This document shows positions 36,844 through 44,786 of a stretch of 64,000 bases of DNA, piece after piece. Numbering within the stretch: position 1 is the first letter of the stretch; every line of letters begins with the position of its first letter. The DNA is from Fimbriimonadaceae bacterium (lineage in GTDB: Bacteria > Armatimonadota > Fimbriimonadia > Fimbriimonadales > Fimbriimonadaceae). The stretch lies in assembly GCA_023957775.1 (NCBI GenBank), contig JAMLGR010000007.1, positions 1 to 64,000 of the forward strand. The letters are read 5' to 3'. The notes below the pieces were generated by a model, which saw nothing but the letters and a program-made list of their open reading frames with translations, was not told the DNA's origin and did not search any database. Made by a program: the position numbers and the translations under genes.

Positions 36844-38111
36844 GGCTTCGCGCGGTAAGGCTCCAGACGCGAGCGCATGGCGTCCGCCAGCTCGGCCTCC
36901 AGGTGGATTCCGTCCTGCCCGTACTCCACGCTCAGGACGCGGCCGAAGTCGTAGCACATCTGCACCAGCGCGGATTCGGAGTACGGGATCACCGCGTCCA
37001 CGCGTGTCAGCAGCGCGCGCACCTGTTCGGTGAGCGCCTGCATGAAGACGCTCATCCCCTTGCCTGTCTTGGCGCTGATTGCCACGGATTGCGGCCACTC
37101 GCGGGCCAGGGATTCCCCGAGATCGGGCGGGGCGGCGTCGATCTTGTTGAAGACGGTGAGCATCGGCTTGTCGCCTGCTCCGAGGTTGGCCAGCGTCTCG
37201 AGCACCGCGTCGCGTTGAAGCTCCCAAGCCGGTTGCGAGACGTCGATCACGTGCAGGACGAAGTCGGCGAACACGACCTCCTCCAGCGTCGAGCGAAACG
37301 CTGCGACGAGCTGGGTCGGGAGGTTGCGGATGAAGCCGACCGTATCGGTCAGGAAGACGGCGTACCCCTCGGGCAGATCGATCTTCCGCGTCGTGGGATC
37401 GAGCGTCGCGAACGGCATGGCGTCGACCAGGAGCTCGGTTTCGGCCAGCCGGTTCATCAAGGTGGACTTGCCGGCGCTCGTGTAGCCGACGATCGAGCCC
37501 CAGGGGTACGGGTTGCGGCGGCGGGCGGCGCGCTGCTGTTCGCGGTGGCGCTTGACCTCCTCGATCTCCTCCCCCAATCGGGCGATGCGGTCGGAGATCA
37601 TGCGCCGGTCCGCCTCGAGCTTGGTTTCACCGGGGCCGCGAAGGCCGATGCCTCCCTTCTGCCGCTCGAACTTCGTGTAGACGGACATGAGCTTGGGCAG
37701 CATGTAGGTGAGCTGAGCCAGTTCGACTTGGAGCATGCCCTCGCGCGTCTTGGCGCGCCGCGCGAAGATGTCGAGGATCAGTTGGGTGCGGTCGATGACC
37801 CGCACTCCCACGGCCTCCATTACGTTTCGATGCTGGTTGCCCCGAAGGTCGCCGTCGAACAAGAGGACGTCGGCGCGGGTCTCCTGGACCAGTGCGGCCA
37901 TCTCCTCGAGCTTGCCCTTGCCCACGTAGGTCGCCCGGTGGGGCTTGTCCACCCGTTGGCGGATCGAGGCGACGGGCTCGACCCCTGCGGCTTCGCAGAG
38001 ACCCTCCATCTCCATTTCCACATAGAGGTCCTCCGACTCGTCCTCGTTCACGTACACGAGCACCGCGCGCTCGGTCGGGGAGGAGGTCTCGGAGCCGGAG
38101 TCGCGAGCCAT
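36840..38111 (-). CDS. hflX: GTPase HflX
   Basis: Ribosome-splitting GTPase, 423 residues. N-terminal HflX domain (YVGKGKLEEMAALVQE, DVLLFDGDLRGNQHRN, RTQLILDIFARRAKTREGMLQ in parts), then a glycine-rich linker QKGGIGLRGPGETKLE, the G domain (VGYTSAGKSTLMNRLA, DPTTRKIDLP, DTVGFIRNLP, NKID) and a short C-terminal domain. ATG at 38111 follows the barrel gene by 2 nt. Longer upstream frames are not supported. Confidence 0.95.
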   Translation of the reverse strand: MARDSGSETSSPTERAVLVYVNEDESEDLYVEMEMEGLCEAAGVEPVASIRQRVDKPHRATYVGKGKLEEMAALVQETRADVLLFDGDLRGNQHRNVMEAVGVRVIDRTQLILDIFARRAKTREGMLQVELAQLTYMLPKLMSVYTKFERQKGGIGLRGPGETKLEADRRMISDRIARLGEEIEEVKRHREQQRAARRRNPYPWGSIVGYTSAGKSTLMNRLAETELLVDAMPFATLDPTTRKIDLPEGYAVFLTDTVGFIRNLPTQLVAAFRSTLEEVVFADFVLHVIDVSQPAWELQRDAVLETLANLGAGDKPMLTVFNKIDAAPPDLGESLAREWPQSVAISAKTGKGMSVFMQALTEQVRALLTRVDAVIPYSESALVQMCYDFGRVLSVEYGQDGIHLEAELADAMRSRLEPYRAKP

Positions 38112-38113
38112 GG

Positions 38114-38665
38114 TTAGAAGCGGGCCACCAGGAACGACGCGCTCAGTGTCAAGCCATCGAAGTGGAACCCGTCCGTTTCCGAATAGAGGTCGTACCGCGC
38201 CTGGAGCTGGAACCGCTGGTTGAACGTGATGCCCGCTCGAACATTGCCGTTCCAGCCGATGCGCCTCGCGGCGAACCGCTCCGGAACGCCGCCTTCCATC
38301 CGCACGATCGAGTAGTCGTAGTACGTGGGACCGGCTGCCACGGCCACGTAGGGCACCTGGCCGCGACCCTGGTCGAACTGCATTTCGGCACCCACCGTGA
38401 CCGGAATGGCCAGGAGTCGGTTTCCGTCCCGATCGGCGGTCAGAAGCGCGAAGTTGACCCGGAGCTTCCAGCGCTTGGGGGTGGCAAACGTGATCGGTTG
38501 GAGTCCGAACGAGAGCCACGTGTCGCCGAAGATGTCGCGCACCGTTCGGTCGCTGGGCAAGAATACGCCGCCGTTGAGACCCCATCCCCGCTGGGTCTCG
38601 TTTCCCTGCGCGTGCGCTCCCGCCGAGGCAAGGGCGACCGCGAGCACCATCCACGAATGTCTCAT
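38114..38665 (-). CDS. Putative outer-membrane beta-barrel protein
   Basis: 183 residues with a signal peptide (MRHSWMVLAVALASAGAHAQ) and alternating strands such as WKLRVNFALLTA, VPYVAVAAGPTYYDYS, GNVRAGITFNQRFQLQARYDLYS and a last strand LTLSASFLVARF ending in Phe, the classic barrel C-terminus. Small, probably an eight-stranded barrel of unknown function. TAACGT lies 6 nt before the ATG. First gene ahead of hflX. Confidence 0.7.
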   Translation of the reverse strand: MRHSWMVLAVALASAGAHAQGNETQRGWGLNGGVFLPSDRTVRDIFGDTWLSFGLQPITFATPKRWKLRVNFALLTADRDGNRLLAIPVTVGAEMQFDQGRGQVPYVAVAAGPTYYDYSIVRMEGGVPERFAARRIGWNGNVRAGITFNQRFQLQARYDLYSETDGFHFDGLTLSASFLVARF

Positions 38666-38671
38666 GGGAGC

Positions 38672-38677
38672 ACGTTA
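38672..38677 (-). promoter_or_regulatory. Putative -10 of the barrel gene, leaderless arrangement
   Basis: TAACGT on the minus strand ends 6 nt before the ATG. No Shine-Dalgarno. Confidence 0.45.
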
Positions 38678-38694
38678 CCGGATCGGGATGGCAC

Positions 38695-39435
38695 TCAGCC
38701 TCGGAGAACGTAACCGTCCGCCAGGGCTTCGATCTCGCGCGCCGCGGCCCCCACGGCCCCCTCGAAGAGGATTCTCCCCTTCTCGGCGGTCGCTCGGCTT
38801 GCGTATCCGTACGAGCCCTCCTCGGTGATCTCGTCGAAATGGTGCACGACGCTGGAGAGGGGTGGTTCGCTGTGAAGTCCGTCGTCCCGGAGCTTGTCGG
38901 TTCGGACGGACTCGGGACGGAGGTGCAGCATCAAGCTCGCCTCGGCCTCGCACGCATGCCGCATCTCTTTGAGCGGTCCTTCGAGGGTTTCCGCGATCAG
39001 CGGCCGGATCAGTGCGGCATAGCTCGTGTGCGCAAAGGAGAGGTTCGGAAACTCGGCTTTCAGGCTTCGCAGGGCCACGCCGTTGGGCTCGGTGTTGCCT
39101 CCGTGCGCGTTCAGCACGAAGTATTTGGCGAACCCGTGGGGGATCAGCGACCGCACGACGCTTTGCAGGGCCGCTCCGTAGGCCTCGAAGCTGGCCGAGA
39201 GCGTTCCCGGGAATCTCAGGTGGTGGCCGGACGCCCCCAACCACAGGGTGGGAGTCAAGAGCGTCTTGTGGGGAAGGCGTGCTTCCACGGCTTCGGCCAC
39301 GGCCGTGGCGAGCAGGGTGTCCGTCAAGAGCGGCAGGTGCGGCCCGTGCTGCTCGATCGAGCCCGTAGGGATCACGACCACCGATGCCCGGTCGGCACCC
39401 TCAACGTCCTGCCACGTCGCCTCGGCCAGTTTCAT
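38695..39435 (-). CDS. Creatininase family amidohydrolase
   Basis: 246 residues. Metal-binding motifs of the creatininase/FAPy hydrolase family: VVIPTGSIEQHGPHLPLLTD (Glu, His, Asp ligands), GASGHHLRFPGTLS, VLNAHGGN and HACEAEASLML. Members act on creatinine, on formamidopyrimidine intermediates of deazaflavin and riboflavin routes, or in mycofactocin maturation; nothing here selects one. It starts 3 nt after dnaA and is probably co-transcribed with it. Confidence 0.9.
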   Translation of the reverse strand: MKLAEATWQDVEGADRASVVVIPTGSIEQHGPHLPLLTDTLLATAVAEAVEARLPHKTLLTPTLWLGASGHHLRFPGTLSASFEAYGAALQSVVRSLIPHGFAKYFVLNAHGGNTEPNGVALRSLKAEFPNLSFAHTSYAALIRPLIAETLEGPLKEMRHACEAEASLMLHLRPESVRTDKLRDDGLHSEPPLSSVVHHFDEITEEGSYGYASRATAEKGRILFEGAVGAAAREIEALADGYVLRG

Positions 39436-39438
39436 GGC

Positions 39439-40812
39439 TTACTGTTCGGGCCGCAGATCGCGCAGGATCCGAGAGACCCGTTCGCGCAGTTCGGGGTCGT
39501 GCGCCATGTCGGAGGTCAGCTTCTGGTACGCATACATCATCGATGTGTGGTCCATCTCGAACTGGTCGCCGATGGTGGTCCAACTGTCGCCCCGGATCTC
39601 CCGAATGAGATAGACCGACACTTGCCGCGCGCGAACGATCTCGGCCTTGCGCTTCTTCGACTTGATCGTCTCGGGCGGGATCTGCGTCAGGTCTGCGACG
39701 GCCCGGAAGATGTCGTCGCACGAGGGCGTCCGAGACGTGTGCCGGTAGTAGCGCTCCACGAGCTCGCGGGCCAATTCGAAATCAAGGGGCCGACCCTCGA
39801 TCCCGCCGATCGCCGCAAACTTCGTGAGGCAGCCCTCCAGCACGCGGATGTTGCCCGGCACCTGTTCGGCGAGGTACATGGCCACCGACGTTTCCAGATC
39901 GATGCTCTCGGCTCTGGCTTTGTTGATCAAGATGGCGGATCGCGTTTCGGTGTCTGGCGGCTGGATGTCCGCGACCAGGCCCGCTTCGAAGCGCGAGCGA
40001 AGGCGCTCGTCCACCAGGTGCAGCTCGCGAGGGGGGCGGTCGCCGGCGAGCACGATCTGCTTGCCTTGCTGGTAGAGGTGGTTGAAGGTGTGGAACACCT
40101 CCTCGACGGTCTTGTCCTTTCCGGCGATGAACTGGATGTCGTCAACCAGCCACATCTGGACGTTGCGCTGCTCCCGCCGGAACGCCTCGATGCGCTGGCC
40201 GCGCAACGCTTCGATGAATCGCTCGGCGAACTCCTGCGCCGTCACATAGACGATCTTGAACTTCGGCTCGCGCCTCAACACCGACTGGGCGATGGCGTGG
40301 AGCAGGTGGGTCTTGCCAAGGCCCGACCCACCGTAGATGAACAGCGGGTTGTACAGCCTGCCGGGCTGGTCGGCTACCGCCTTGGCTCCGGCATGGGCCA
40401 TGCGGTTGCTCTGCCCGACCACGAACGTGTCGAAGCTGTACCGATCGCAGGGCGCAAAGGATGGCTCGGACGCCGGGCTCGAGAGCACGGTCGGTTTGGC
40501 CTCGTGCACGACCGGTTCGATGTCCCGTCGGGAGACGATGGTCAGCTCGATCTGCAAGGGAGCTCCCATTTCGTCGGACACCCGCTGCTCCAGGGACTGG
40601 AGGTACTTGCGCTTGACCCAATCGTGGACGAACGTGCCCGGACACTCGACCAGCACCGAGCCGTCCCGCACCTCGACCGGCCGAAGCGGTTTGAGAAACC
40701 TCTCGAACCACGACGGGGGGGCCTCCCCCTGGAGTCGCGTCAGGACACGATCCCAAGCGGCCCTGAGTTGCACGGTGTCGATGTCATCTTCGAGCGAGAG
40801 CTGGTCCTTCAT
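39439..40812 (-). CDS. dnaA: Chromosomal replication initiator DnaA
   Basis: 457 residues. Domain I (about 1-85, WDRVLTRLQGEAPPSWFERF), a short linker, the AAA+ domain III (FVVGQSNRMAHAGAKAV, Walker A YGGSGLGKTHLLHAI, Walker B WLVDDIQFIAGKD, arginine finger region LRSRFEAGLVADIQPPD) and domain IV with the DNA-binding helix-turn-helix and signature DHTSMMYAYQKL. The ATG at 40812 fits the family; earlier codons in the frame are not conserved. dnaN does not follow; a creatininase-family gene does. Confidence 0.97.
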   Translation of the reverse strand: MKDQLSLEDDIDTVQLRAAWDRVLTRLQGEAPPSWFERFLKPLRPVEVRDGSVLVECPGTFVHDWVKRKYLQSLEQRVSDEMGAPLQIELTIVSRRDIEPVVHEAKPTVLSSPASEPSFAPCDRYSFDTFVVGQSNRMAHAGAKAVADQPGRLYNPLFIYGGSGLGKTHLLHAIAQSVLRREPKFKIVYVTAQEFAERFIEALRGQRIEAFRREQRNVQMWLVDDIQFIAGKDKTVEEVFHTFNHLYQQGKQIVLAGDRPPRELHLVDERLRSRFEAGLVADIQPPDTETRSAILINKARAESIDLETSVAMYLAEQVPGNIRVLEGCLTKFAAIGGIEGRPLDFELARELVERYYRHTSRTPSCDDIFRAVADLTQIPPETIKSKKRKAEIVRARQVSVYLIREIRGDSWTTIGDQFEMDHTSMMYAYQKLTSDMAHDPELRERVSRILRDLRPEQ

Positions 40813-40864
40813 GGCAAGCAAAAAACCCAGGGTGCGGCGACCGACGATGCTGGGCAGAGAGGGC

Positions 40865-40870
40865 AGTATA
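40865..40870 (-). promoter_or_regulatory. Putative -10 of dnaA
   Basis: TATACT on the minus strand, 52 nt before the dnaA ATG, with a weak CTGCAA 17 nt upstream. The gap 40813-41038 holds this, one poor DnaA-box-like sequence and an ACCTGG/CCAGGT palindrome (40975-40990). Confidence 0.4.
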
Positions 40871-41038
40871 CACATGCCCGGCTGCGATTGCAGGGGTCGC
40901 ATTCCCGATGGGAAAGCAAGTCCAGTTTCGCACAGGCGGACCAAAACGACAACCCCCCTTTTTGAACCTATGGAACCTGGAAATCCAGGTAGAAATACCA
41001 GGGTCCTTCCGACCGGCGCCCCGTTGCGTTCGGACGGC

Positions 41039-41044
41039 TACAAT
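41039..41044 (+). promoter_or_regulatory. Putative -10 of thiN, leaderless arrangement
   Basis: TACAAT ends 5 nt before the GTG start of the thiamine pyrophosphokinase gene. No -35 at standard spacing; GGGG lies too close to act as a Shine-Dalgarno. Confidence 0.5.
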
Positions 41045-41049
41045 GGGGT

Positions 41050-41694
41050 GTGGCGACGCGCGTGCTGGGGGTCCTCGCAGGCGAGGACCAGGACGTAGGC
41101 GACCTCGTCCGCTGGGCTCGCTCGGCCGAGGTCGTCTTGGCCGCCGACAGTGCCGCGGACCGGTTGTTGGAGGGGGGCATCACGCCCCACCGCATCGTTG
41201 GCGATATGGACTCGGCCAGCCCGGCGGCCCTCGCCAGCGGTGCGGAGCTGATACGAGACGACGACGTGCATCGCTCGGATTGCGACAAGCTCCTCGACCA
41301 CGCTTGGCGTTCGGGCTGGAAGCAGATCACGCTGGCGGGCATCGAGGGAGACCGCCTCGACCACCTTTTGGCGGCGCTTCTGAGCGCCGCTCGCTCCCCG
41401 TTGGAGATTCGTCTCGCGCTGCGGGACGGAACGGGCTTGCTGGTGCGCGAAGGAGGCGAGTCGGTGGTTGGGGCGCGCGTCGGTCAGCTCGTTTCTCTGT
41501 TGCCCATCGGCGGTCCGTGCCGCGCAACGCTCACGGGGGTGCGCTGGCCCGTGTCCGACGCGGAGTTCGGTCCCACCGGCACGTGGAGCCTCTCCAACGA
41601 AGCCGTCGAGGAGTGCGTAAGCGCCCATGTCCACCTGGGGTGCGCGCTTCTGGTGTTGGGGGGACCCCCGGACGAGGCGTTGCCTTGGCCTTGA
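41050..41694 (+). CDS. thiN: Thiamine pyrophosphokinase
   Basis: 214 residues, converting thiamine to thiamine diphosphate. Motifs: VVLAADSAADRLLEGGI, TPHRIVGDMDSAS (the DGDFDS-type loop), RSDCDKLLDHA where TD-K is usual, and GDRLDHLLA for G-RxDH. A C-terminal beta domain has TLTGVRWPV and GTWSLSNEA. GTG start. Its stop overlaps the start region of the symporter gene. Confidence 0.9.
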   Translation: MATRVLGVLAGEDQDVGDLVRWARSAEVVLAADSAADRLLEGGITPHRIVGDMDSASPAALASGAELIRDDDVHRSDCDKLLDHAWRSGWKQITLAGIEGDRLDHLLAALLSAARSPLEIRLALRDGTGLLVREGGESVVGARVGQLVSLLPIGGPCRATLTGVRWPVSDAEFGPTGTWSLSNEAVEECVSAHVHLGCALLVLGGPPDEALPWP

Positions 41695-43109
41695 CTCTGG
41701 GGCCGCTCGACACGGCCGTCGTGCTGGTGTTCGTGGCGGCGCTGCTGGCCCTTGGGTTCAGCGCGCGTCTACGGGACCACTCGGTGCTCCAGTTTCTTGC
41801 CGCCGGTCGAGGATTGACCTTGCCCGTGTTCGTGGCCACGCTGGTCAGCACGTGGTACGGCGGAATCCTCGGGATCGGGGAGTCGGTCAGTTACTACGGG
41901 CTGGGCACGTGGGTGTTGCTGGGCGTCCCTTACTACGTCTTCGCCCTGCTCTACGCCACCAAGTTCGCCGAGCGCGTCCGGGAGGCGGACCAGATCAGTC
42001 TTCCCGAGCGTCTCGGCCAGCGCTTCGGCAACACCGCGGCACTCGTGGGCGGCGCGCTGGTCTTCCTGTTGGCTGTGCCCTCGTTCCACGTCCTGATGCT
42101 GGGGACGCTCGTTCAGGCGTTCACGGGCTGGAGCTTCGGCGTCGCCGTCGTCGTCGGCGCGGGCGTGGGGACCCTGTTTCTCTACCGAGGCGGGCTGCTG
42201 GCGGACGCGCGGGCCTCGCTCCTGGCGTTTGCGATGATGTACGTCGGCTTCGCGGTGATGGCCGTCTACTGCCTGGTTCGGTACCCCTTGGGCAAGACTC
42301 TGGGGTCGCTGGAACCGCACCTGCTGACGTGGGACGGGGGGACGGGCGTTCCTTACGTGCTCAGCTTCCTCATCCTGGGCGCGTGGACCTTGGTCGATCC
42401 GGGGTTCCACCAGCGCGTGGCGAGCGCTGCGACGCCTCGTATCGGTCGTCGCGGCGTCTTCATCTCGGTCGGGTTCTGGTTCGTGTTCGACGCGATGTCC
42501 ATCGTCAGCGCGATGTACGCGCTGGCATTGCTGAAGCCGGTTCCCGAGAACCGGCTGATGGTGTTCCCAGCGCTCGGGGAGGCCGTCCTTCCGCCCGGGT
42601 TGAAGGCCATGTTCGTGTGCGGGATGGTGGGAACGATCGTTTCGGCGATGGTGGGCTACACGCTGGTTGGCGGCTCGTCCCTCGGCCGCGACCTCGTCGC
42701 CCGCGCCAAGGGCGGCCTCGACGACGCCCAAGTCAAGGCCTGGACCCGTTTCGGCATCGGCGTCGCAACGGTCGTTGCGATCGTATTGGCTTCGCAGATC
42801 CAGTCGGTCGTGCAGTTGTGGTACATGTGGGGCGGAGCGATCGTGGGCGCGTTGCTGCTTCCCGTCGCGTCGTCGTACGGGCTGTTGCCTTTGCGCGCGG
42901 GGAACCGGTGGGTGGTGGGTTCGATGGCGGGGGCGTTCGCTCTGTCGTTCGCGTTGCTCGTTTACGGTATAAGAACCCAAAACCCGTTCCTCGACGTCCA
43001 AGTGGGAGAAACGAGTTTCAACCTCGGAACCCTTTTGCCGGGACTCGCGCTCTCCGCGCTGGTGCTTGGCGTGGGGGAGTGGTTGGCCAGGAGGCCCGAG
43101 CATGCATAG
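41685..43109 (+). CDS. Sodium:solute symporter family protein
   Basis: 474 residues with about 12-13 membrane helices, SSS family (LeuT fold). The family helix-1 region is VSTWYGGILGIGESVSYYG, followed by FALLYATKFAERVREAD and SLPERLGQRFG, as in PutP/PanF relatives. Substrate unknown; position after thiN is no proof of thiamine transport. The start is a TTG (41685, with GAGG 7 nt upstream) or the TTG at 41691, overlapping the thiN stop. Confidence 0.85.
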   Translation: MALTLGPLDTAVVLVFVAALLALGFSARLRDHSVLQFLAAGRGLTLPVFVATLVSTWYGGILGIGESVSYYGLGTWVLLGVPYYVFALLYATKFAERVREADQISLPERLGQRFGNTAALVGGALVFLLAVPSFHVLMLGTLVQAFTGWSFGVAVVVGAGVGTLFLYRGGLLADARASLLAFAMMYVGFAVMAVYCLVRYPLGKTLGSLEPHLLTWDGGTGVPYVLSFLILGAWTLVDPGFHQRVASAATPRIGRRGVFISVGFWFVFDAMSIVSAMYALALLKPVPENRLMVFPALGEAVLPPGLKAMFVCGMVGTIVSAMVGYTLVGGSSLGRDLVARAKGGLDDAQVKAWTRFGIGVATVVAIVLASQIQSVVQLWYMWGGAIVGALLLPVASSYGLLPLRAGNRWVVGSMAGAFALSFALLVYGIRTQNPFLDVQVGETSFNLGTLLPGLALSALVLGVGEWLARRPEHA

Positions 43110-43524
43110 CGACGAAGAGTTGGATTCGCCGGTCGAAGCTCCCGAGGAGCAAAACGAACTGGAGGAGGGGGCGAGCGAGCCTGAAGTCGAAGCGGAACCG
43201 TCCGCGGGTCCCCGCCTGATTCTCCGCCGCTCCGGGGCCGACACGGAGTTCGTCTTCCCGCTGAGTTCCCCGGCGGTTGTGGGCCGATTCGATCCCGCCG
43301 TCGGACCCGTCGACGTCGATCTGGGACCTCTCGACGAAGGCGTTTACGTTTCGCGCAAGCATGCCCAATTCGAACTGGAGGACGGCGTGTGGAAGCTCCG
43401 GGACCTCGGTTCGTCCAACGGAACGTTCGTGCTGAGGGACGATTTTGAGCGGATCGAGGAGGCCGAGCTTGAGGACGGCACCGAGATCGCCTTTGGCAAC
43501 GCGCGATTCGTGTTCCGGCTGTAG
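43102..43524 (+). CDS. FHA domain protein
   Basis: 140 residues: an acidic N-terminal tail (about 1-45, many Glu) and one forkhead-associated domain binding phosphothreonine peptides (VVGRFDPAVG, then VSRKHAQFEL and LGSSNGTFVL, the GR/SxxH/NGT signature). No kinase is adjacent. It overlaps the symporter end by 8 nt. ATG at 43102 is chosen over a GTG at 43066. Confidence 0.9.
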   Translation: MHSDEELDSPVEAPEEQNELEEGASEPEVEAEPSAGPRLILRRSGADTEFVFPLSSPAVVGRFDPAVGPVDVDLGPLDEGVYVSRKHAQFELEDGVWKLRDLGSSNGTFVLRDDFERIEEAELEDGTEIAFGNARFVFRL

Positions 43525-43573
43525 CTGACGCGCCCGACTCGCGGGAGTTGCACCTGCGTGGAACCAAGTGATG

Positions 43574-43601
43574 GGTGCCACGCCCGCTAGACGGGCGTGC
43601 T
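43574..43601. repeat. Dispersed 28-bp palindrome, copy 2
   Basis: Reverse-oriented copy of 33243-33270 with one mismatch; stem CACGCCCG/CGGGCGTG, loop CTAGA. Again between convergent stop codons, 5 nt from the purM stop. Confidence 0.85.
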
Positions 43602-43605
43602 CTTC

Positions 43606-44646
43606 CTAGACGATCTGCACGTCGTGGGCGCCCTTCTGGATGTAGCCGATCTTCGCGGCGGCCTCCCCGCTCTCGTTCAGCCGGCCCACCACCTCGTCCG
43701 CTACGTCCTTCGAGACGACGAGGGCCATGCCGATCCCCATGTTGAAGGTCGTGAACATCTCCACGTCCGAGACGTTTCCGGCCTCCTGGATCAACCGGAA
43801 GATCGGCAGCGGCGTCCACGACCGGCGGTCGAGCACCGCCTGAACGTTCGCGTGCATGGCGCGCGGGAGGTTGCCGTAAAGCCCTCCCCCGGTGATGTGG
43901 GCCGCGCCGCGCACCCCCTCGATCTCCTGCAAGATCGGATAGACCGCGTTGAAGTAGCTCTTGTGGGGCCGGAGAAGCTCCTCCCCGATCGTCGTTTCCA
44001 TGCCGGGCACGAGGTCCCGGACCGACAGCCCGCCGTGCTCGAAGAGCGCGGTGCGGGCGAGCGAGAAGCCGTTGGTGTGCAGCCCCACGCTGGCGATCCC
44101 GATCACCGCGTCGCCCGGAAGAATCTTGCCGCGCGGAAGCCGACGTTCCATGTCGACCACTCCCACGATCGAGCCCACGAGGTCGATCTCCTCGTCGAGG
44201 TAGACGCCGGGCATCTCGGCGGTCTCGCCGCCGAGGAGTACCGCGCCCACCGCCATGCACGCCTCTGCCGCGCCCCCGAGCACCTGGGTGAACACCGCGG
44301 GGTCGATGCGCGAGGAGGCGAAGTAGTCCATGAAGAACAGCGGCCGCGCCCCTTGGCACAGGATGTCGTTCACGCAGTGGTTCACGATGTCCTTCCCGAG
44401 GCCTGAGAAGTCGCCGACCATGGCCGCGACCTTCGTCTTGGTGCCGACCCCGTCGATGCTGCTGACCAGCACGGGACGCTCCAAATCGGGGAATTCGCCT
44501 TGGAACAGCCCGCCGAACCCTCCGACGCCGGCAATCACCCGATCGTTGTAGGTCGCTTGAATCGAGGGCATCACGGCTCGAAGCGATCGCTCCGCACCAC
44601 CGATGTCCACGCCCGCGTCGCGGTACGTGAGCTGGTCGTCGGCCAT
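43606..44646 (-). CDS. purM: Phosphoribosylformylglycinamidine cyclo-ligase
   Basis: AIR synthetase, 346 residues, fifth step of purine synthesis. Motifs: YRDAGVDIGGAERSLRA, VSSIDGVGTKTKVA, NHCVNDILCQGARPLFFMDY, LLGGETAEMPGVY, GLHTNGFSLAR and HITGGGLYGNLPR. The ATG at 44646 has TAAATT 7 nt upstream and no Shine-Dalgarno; the family N-terminus starts here. Single gene, divergent from tRNA-Lys. Confidence 0.97.
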   Translation of the reverse strand: MADDQLTYRDAGVDIGGAERSLRAVMPSIQATYNDRVIAGVGGFGGLFQGEFPDLERPVLVSSIDGVGTKTKVAAMVGDFSGLGKDIVNHCVNDILCQGARPLFFMDYFASSRIDPAVFTQVLGGAAEACMAVGAVLLGGETAEMPGVYLDEEIDLVGSIVGVVDMERRLPRGKILPGDAVIGIASVGLHTNGFSLARTALFEHGGLSVRDLVPGMETTIGEELLRPHKSYFNAVYPILQEIEGVRGAAHITGGGLYGNLPRAMHANVQAVLDRRSWTPLPIFRLIQEAGNVSDVEMFTTFNMGIGMALVVSKDVADEVVGRLNESGEAAAKIGYIQKGAHDVQIV

Positions 44647-44653
44647 GGGAGGC

Positions 44654-44659
44654 AATTTA
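44654..44659 (-). promoter_or_regulatory. Putative -10 of purM, leaderless arrangement
   Basis: TAAATT on the minus strand ends 7 nt before the purM ATG. Confidence 0.5.
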
Positions 44660-44688
44660 CCAGAGAGTCCGCCCATCCGGGGCCAAGG

Positions 44689-44694
44689 TAGTAT
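44689..44694 (+). promoter_or_regulatory. Putative -10 of tRNA-Lys
   Basis: TAGTAT, 11 nt before the first base of the tRNA, so the primary transcript would start about 5 nt upstream of it. Confidence 0.5.
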
Positions 44695-44705
44695 TCGGTC
44701 TTGGC

Positions 44706-44778
44706 GAGCCGGTAGCTCAGTTGGTAGAGCAACGCCCTTTTAAGGCGTGGGTCCTGGGTTCGAGTCCCAGCCGGCTCA
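44706..44778 (+). tRNA. tRNA-Lys (anticodon UUU)
   Basis: Complete cloverleaf: acceptor GAGCCGG/CCGGCTC, D arm GCTC-AGTTGGTA-GAGC, anticodon stem ACGCC/GGCGT with loop CTTTTAA, variable loop GGGTC, T arm CTGGG-TTCGAGT-CCCAG, discriminator A. CCA is not encoded. The AI-2E family gene starts 8 nt after it. Confidence 0.98.
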
Positions 44779-44786
44779 CTTGCCAC

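Noticed and set aside
40813-41049. Replication origin next to dnaA
   Set aside because: Only one poor DnaA-box-like sequence (GTATACACA at 40866-40874), no box cluster, no AT-rich unwinding region, and dnaN is absent.
44721-44786. Longer start of the AI-2E family transporter
   Set aside because: It would overlap tRNA-Lys; the ATG at 44787 gives the normal family start.
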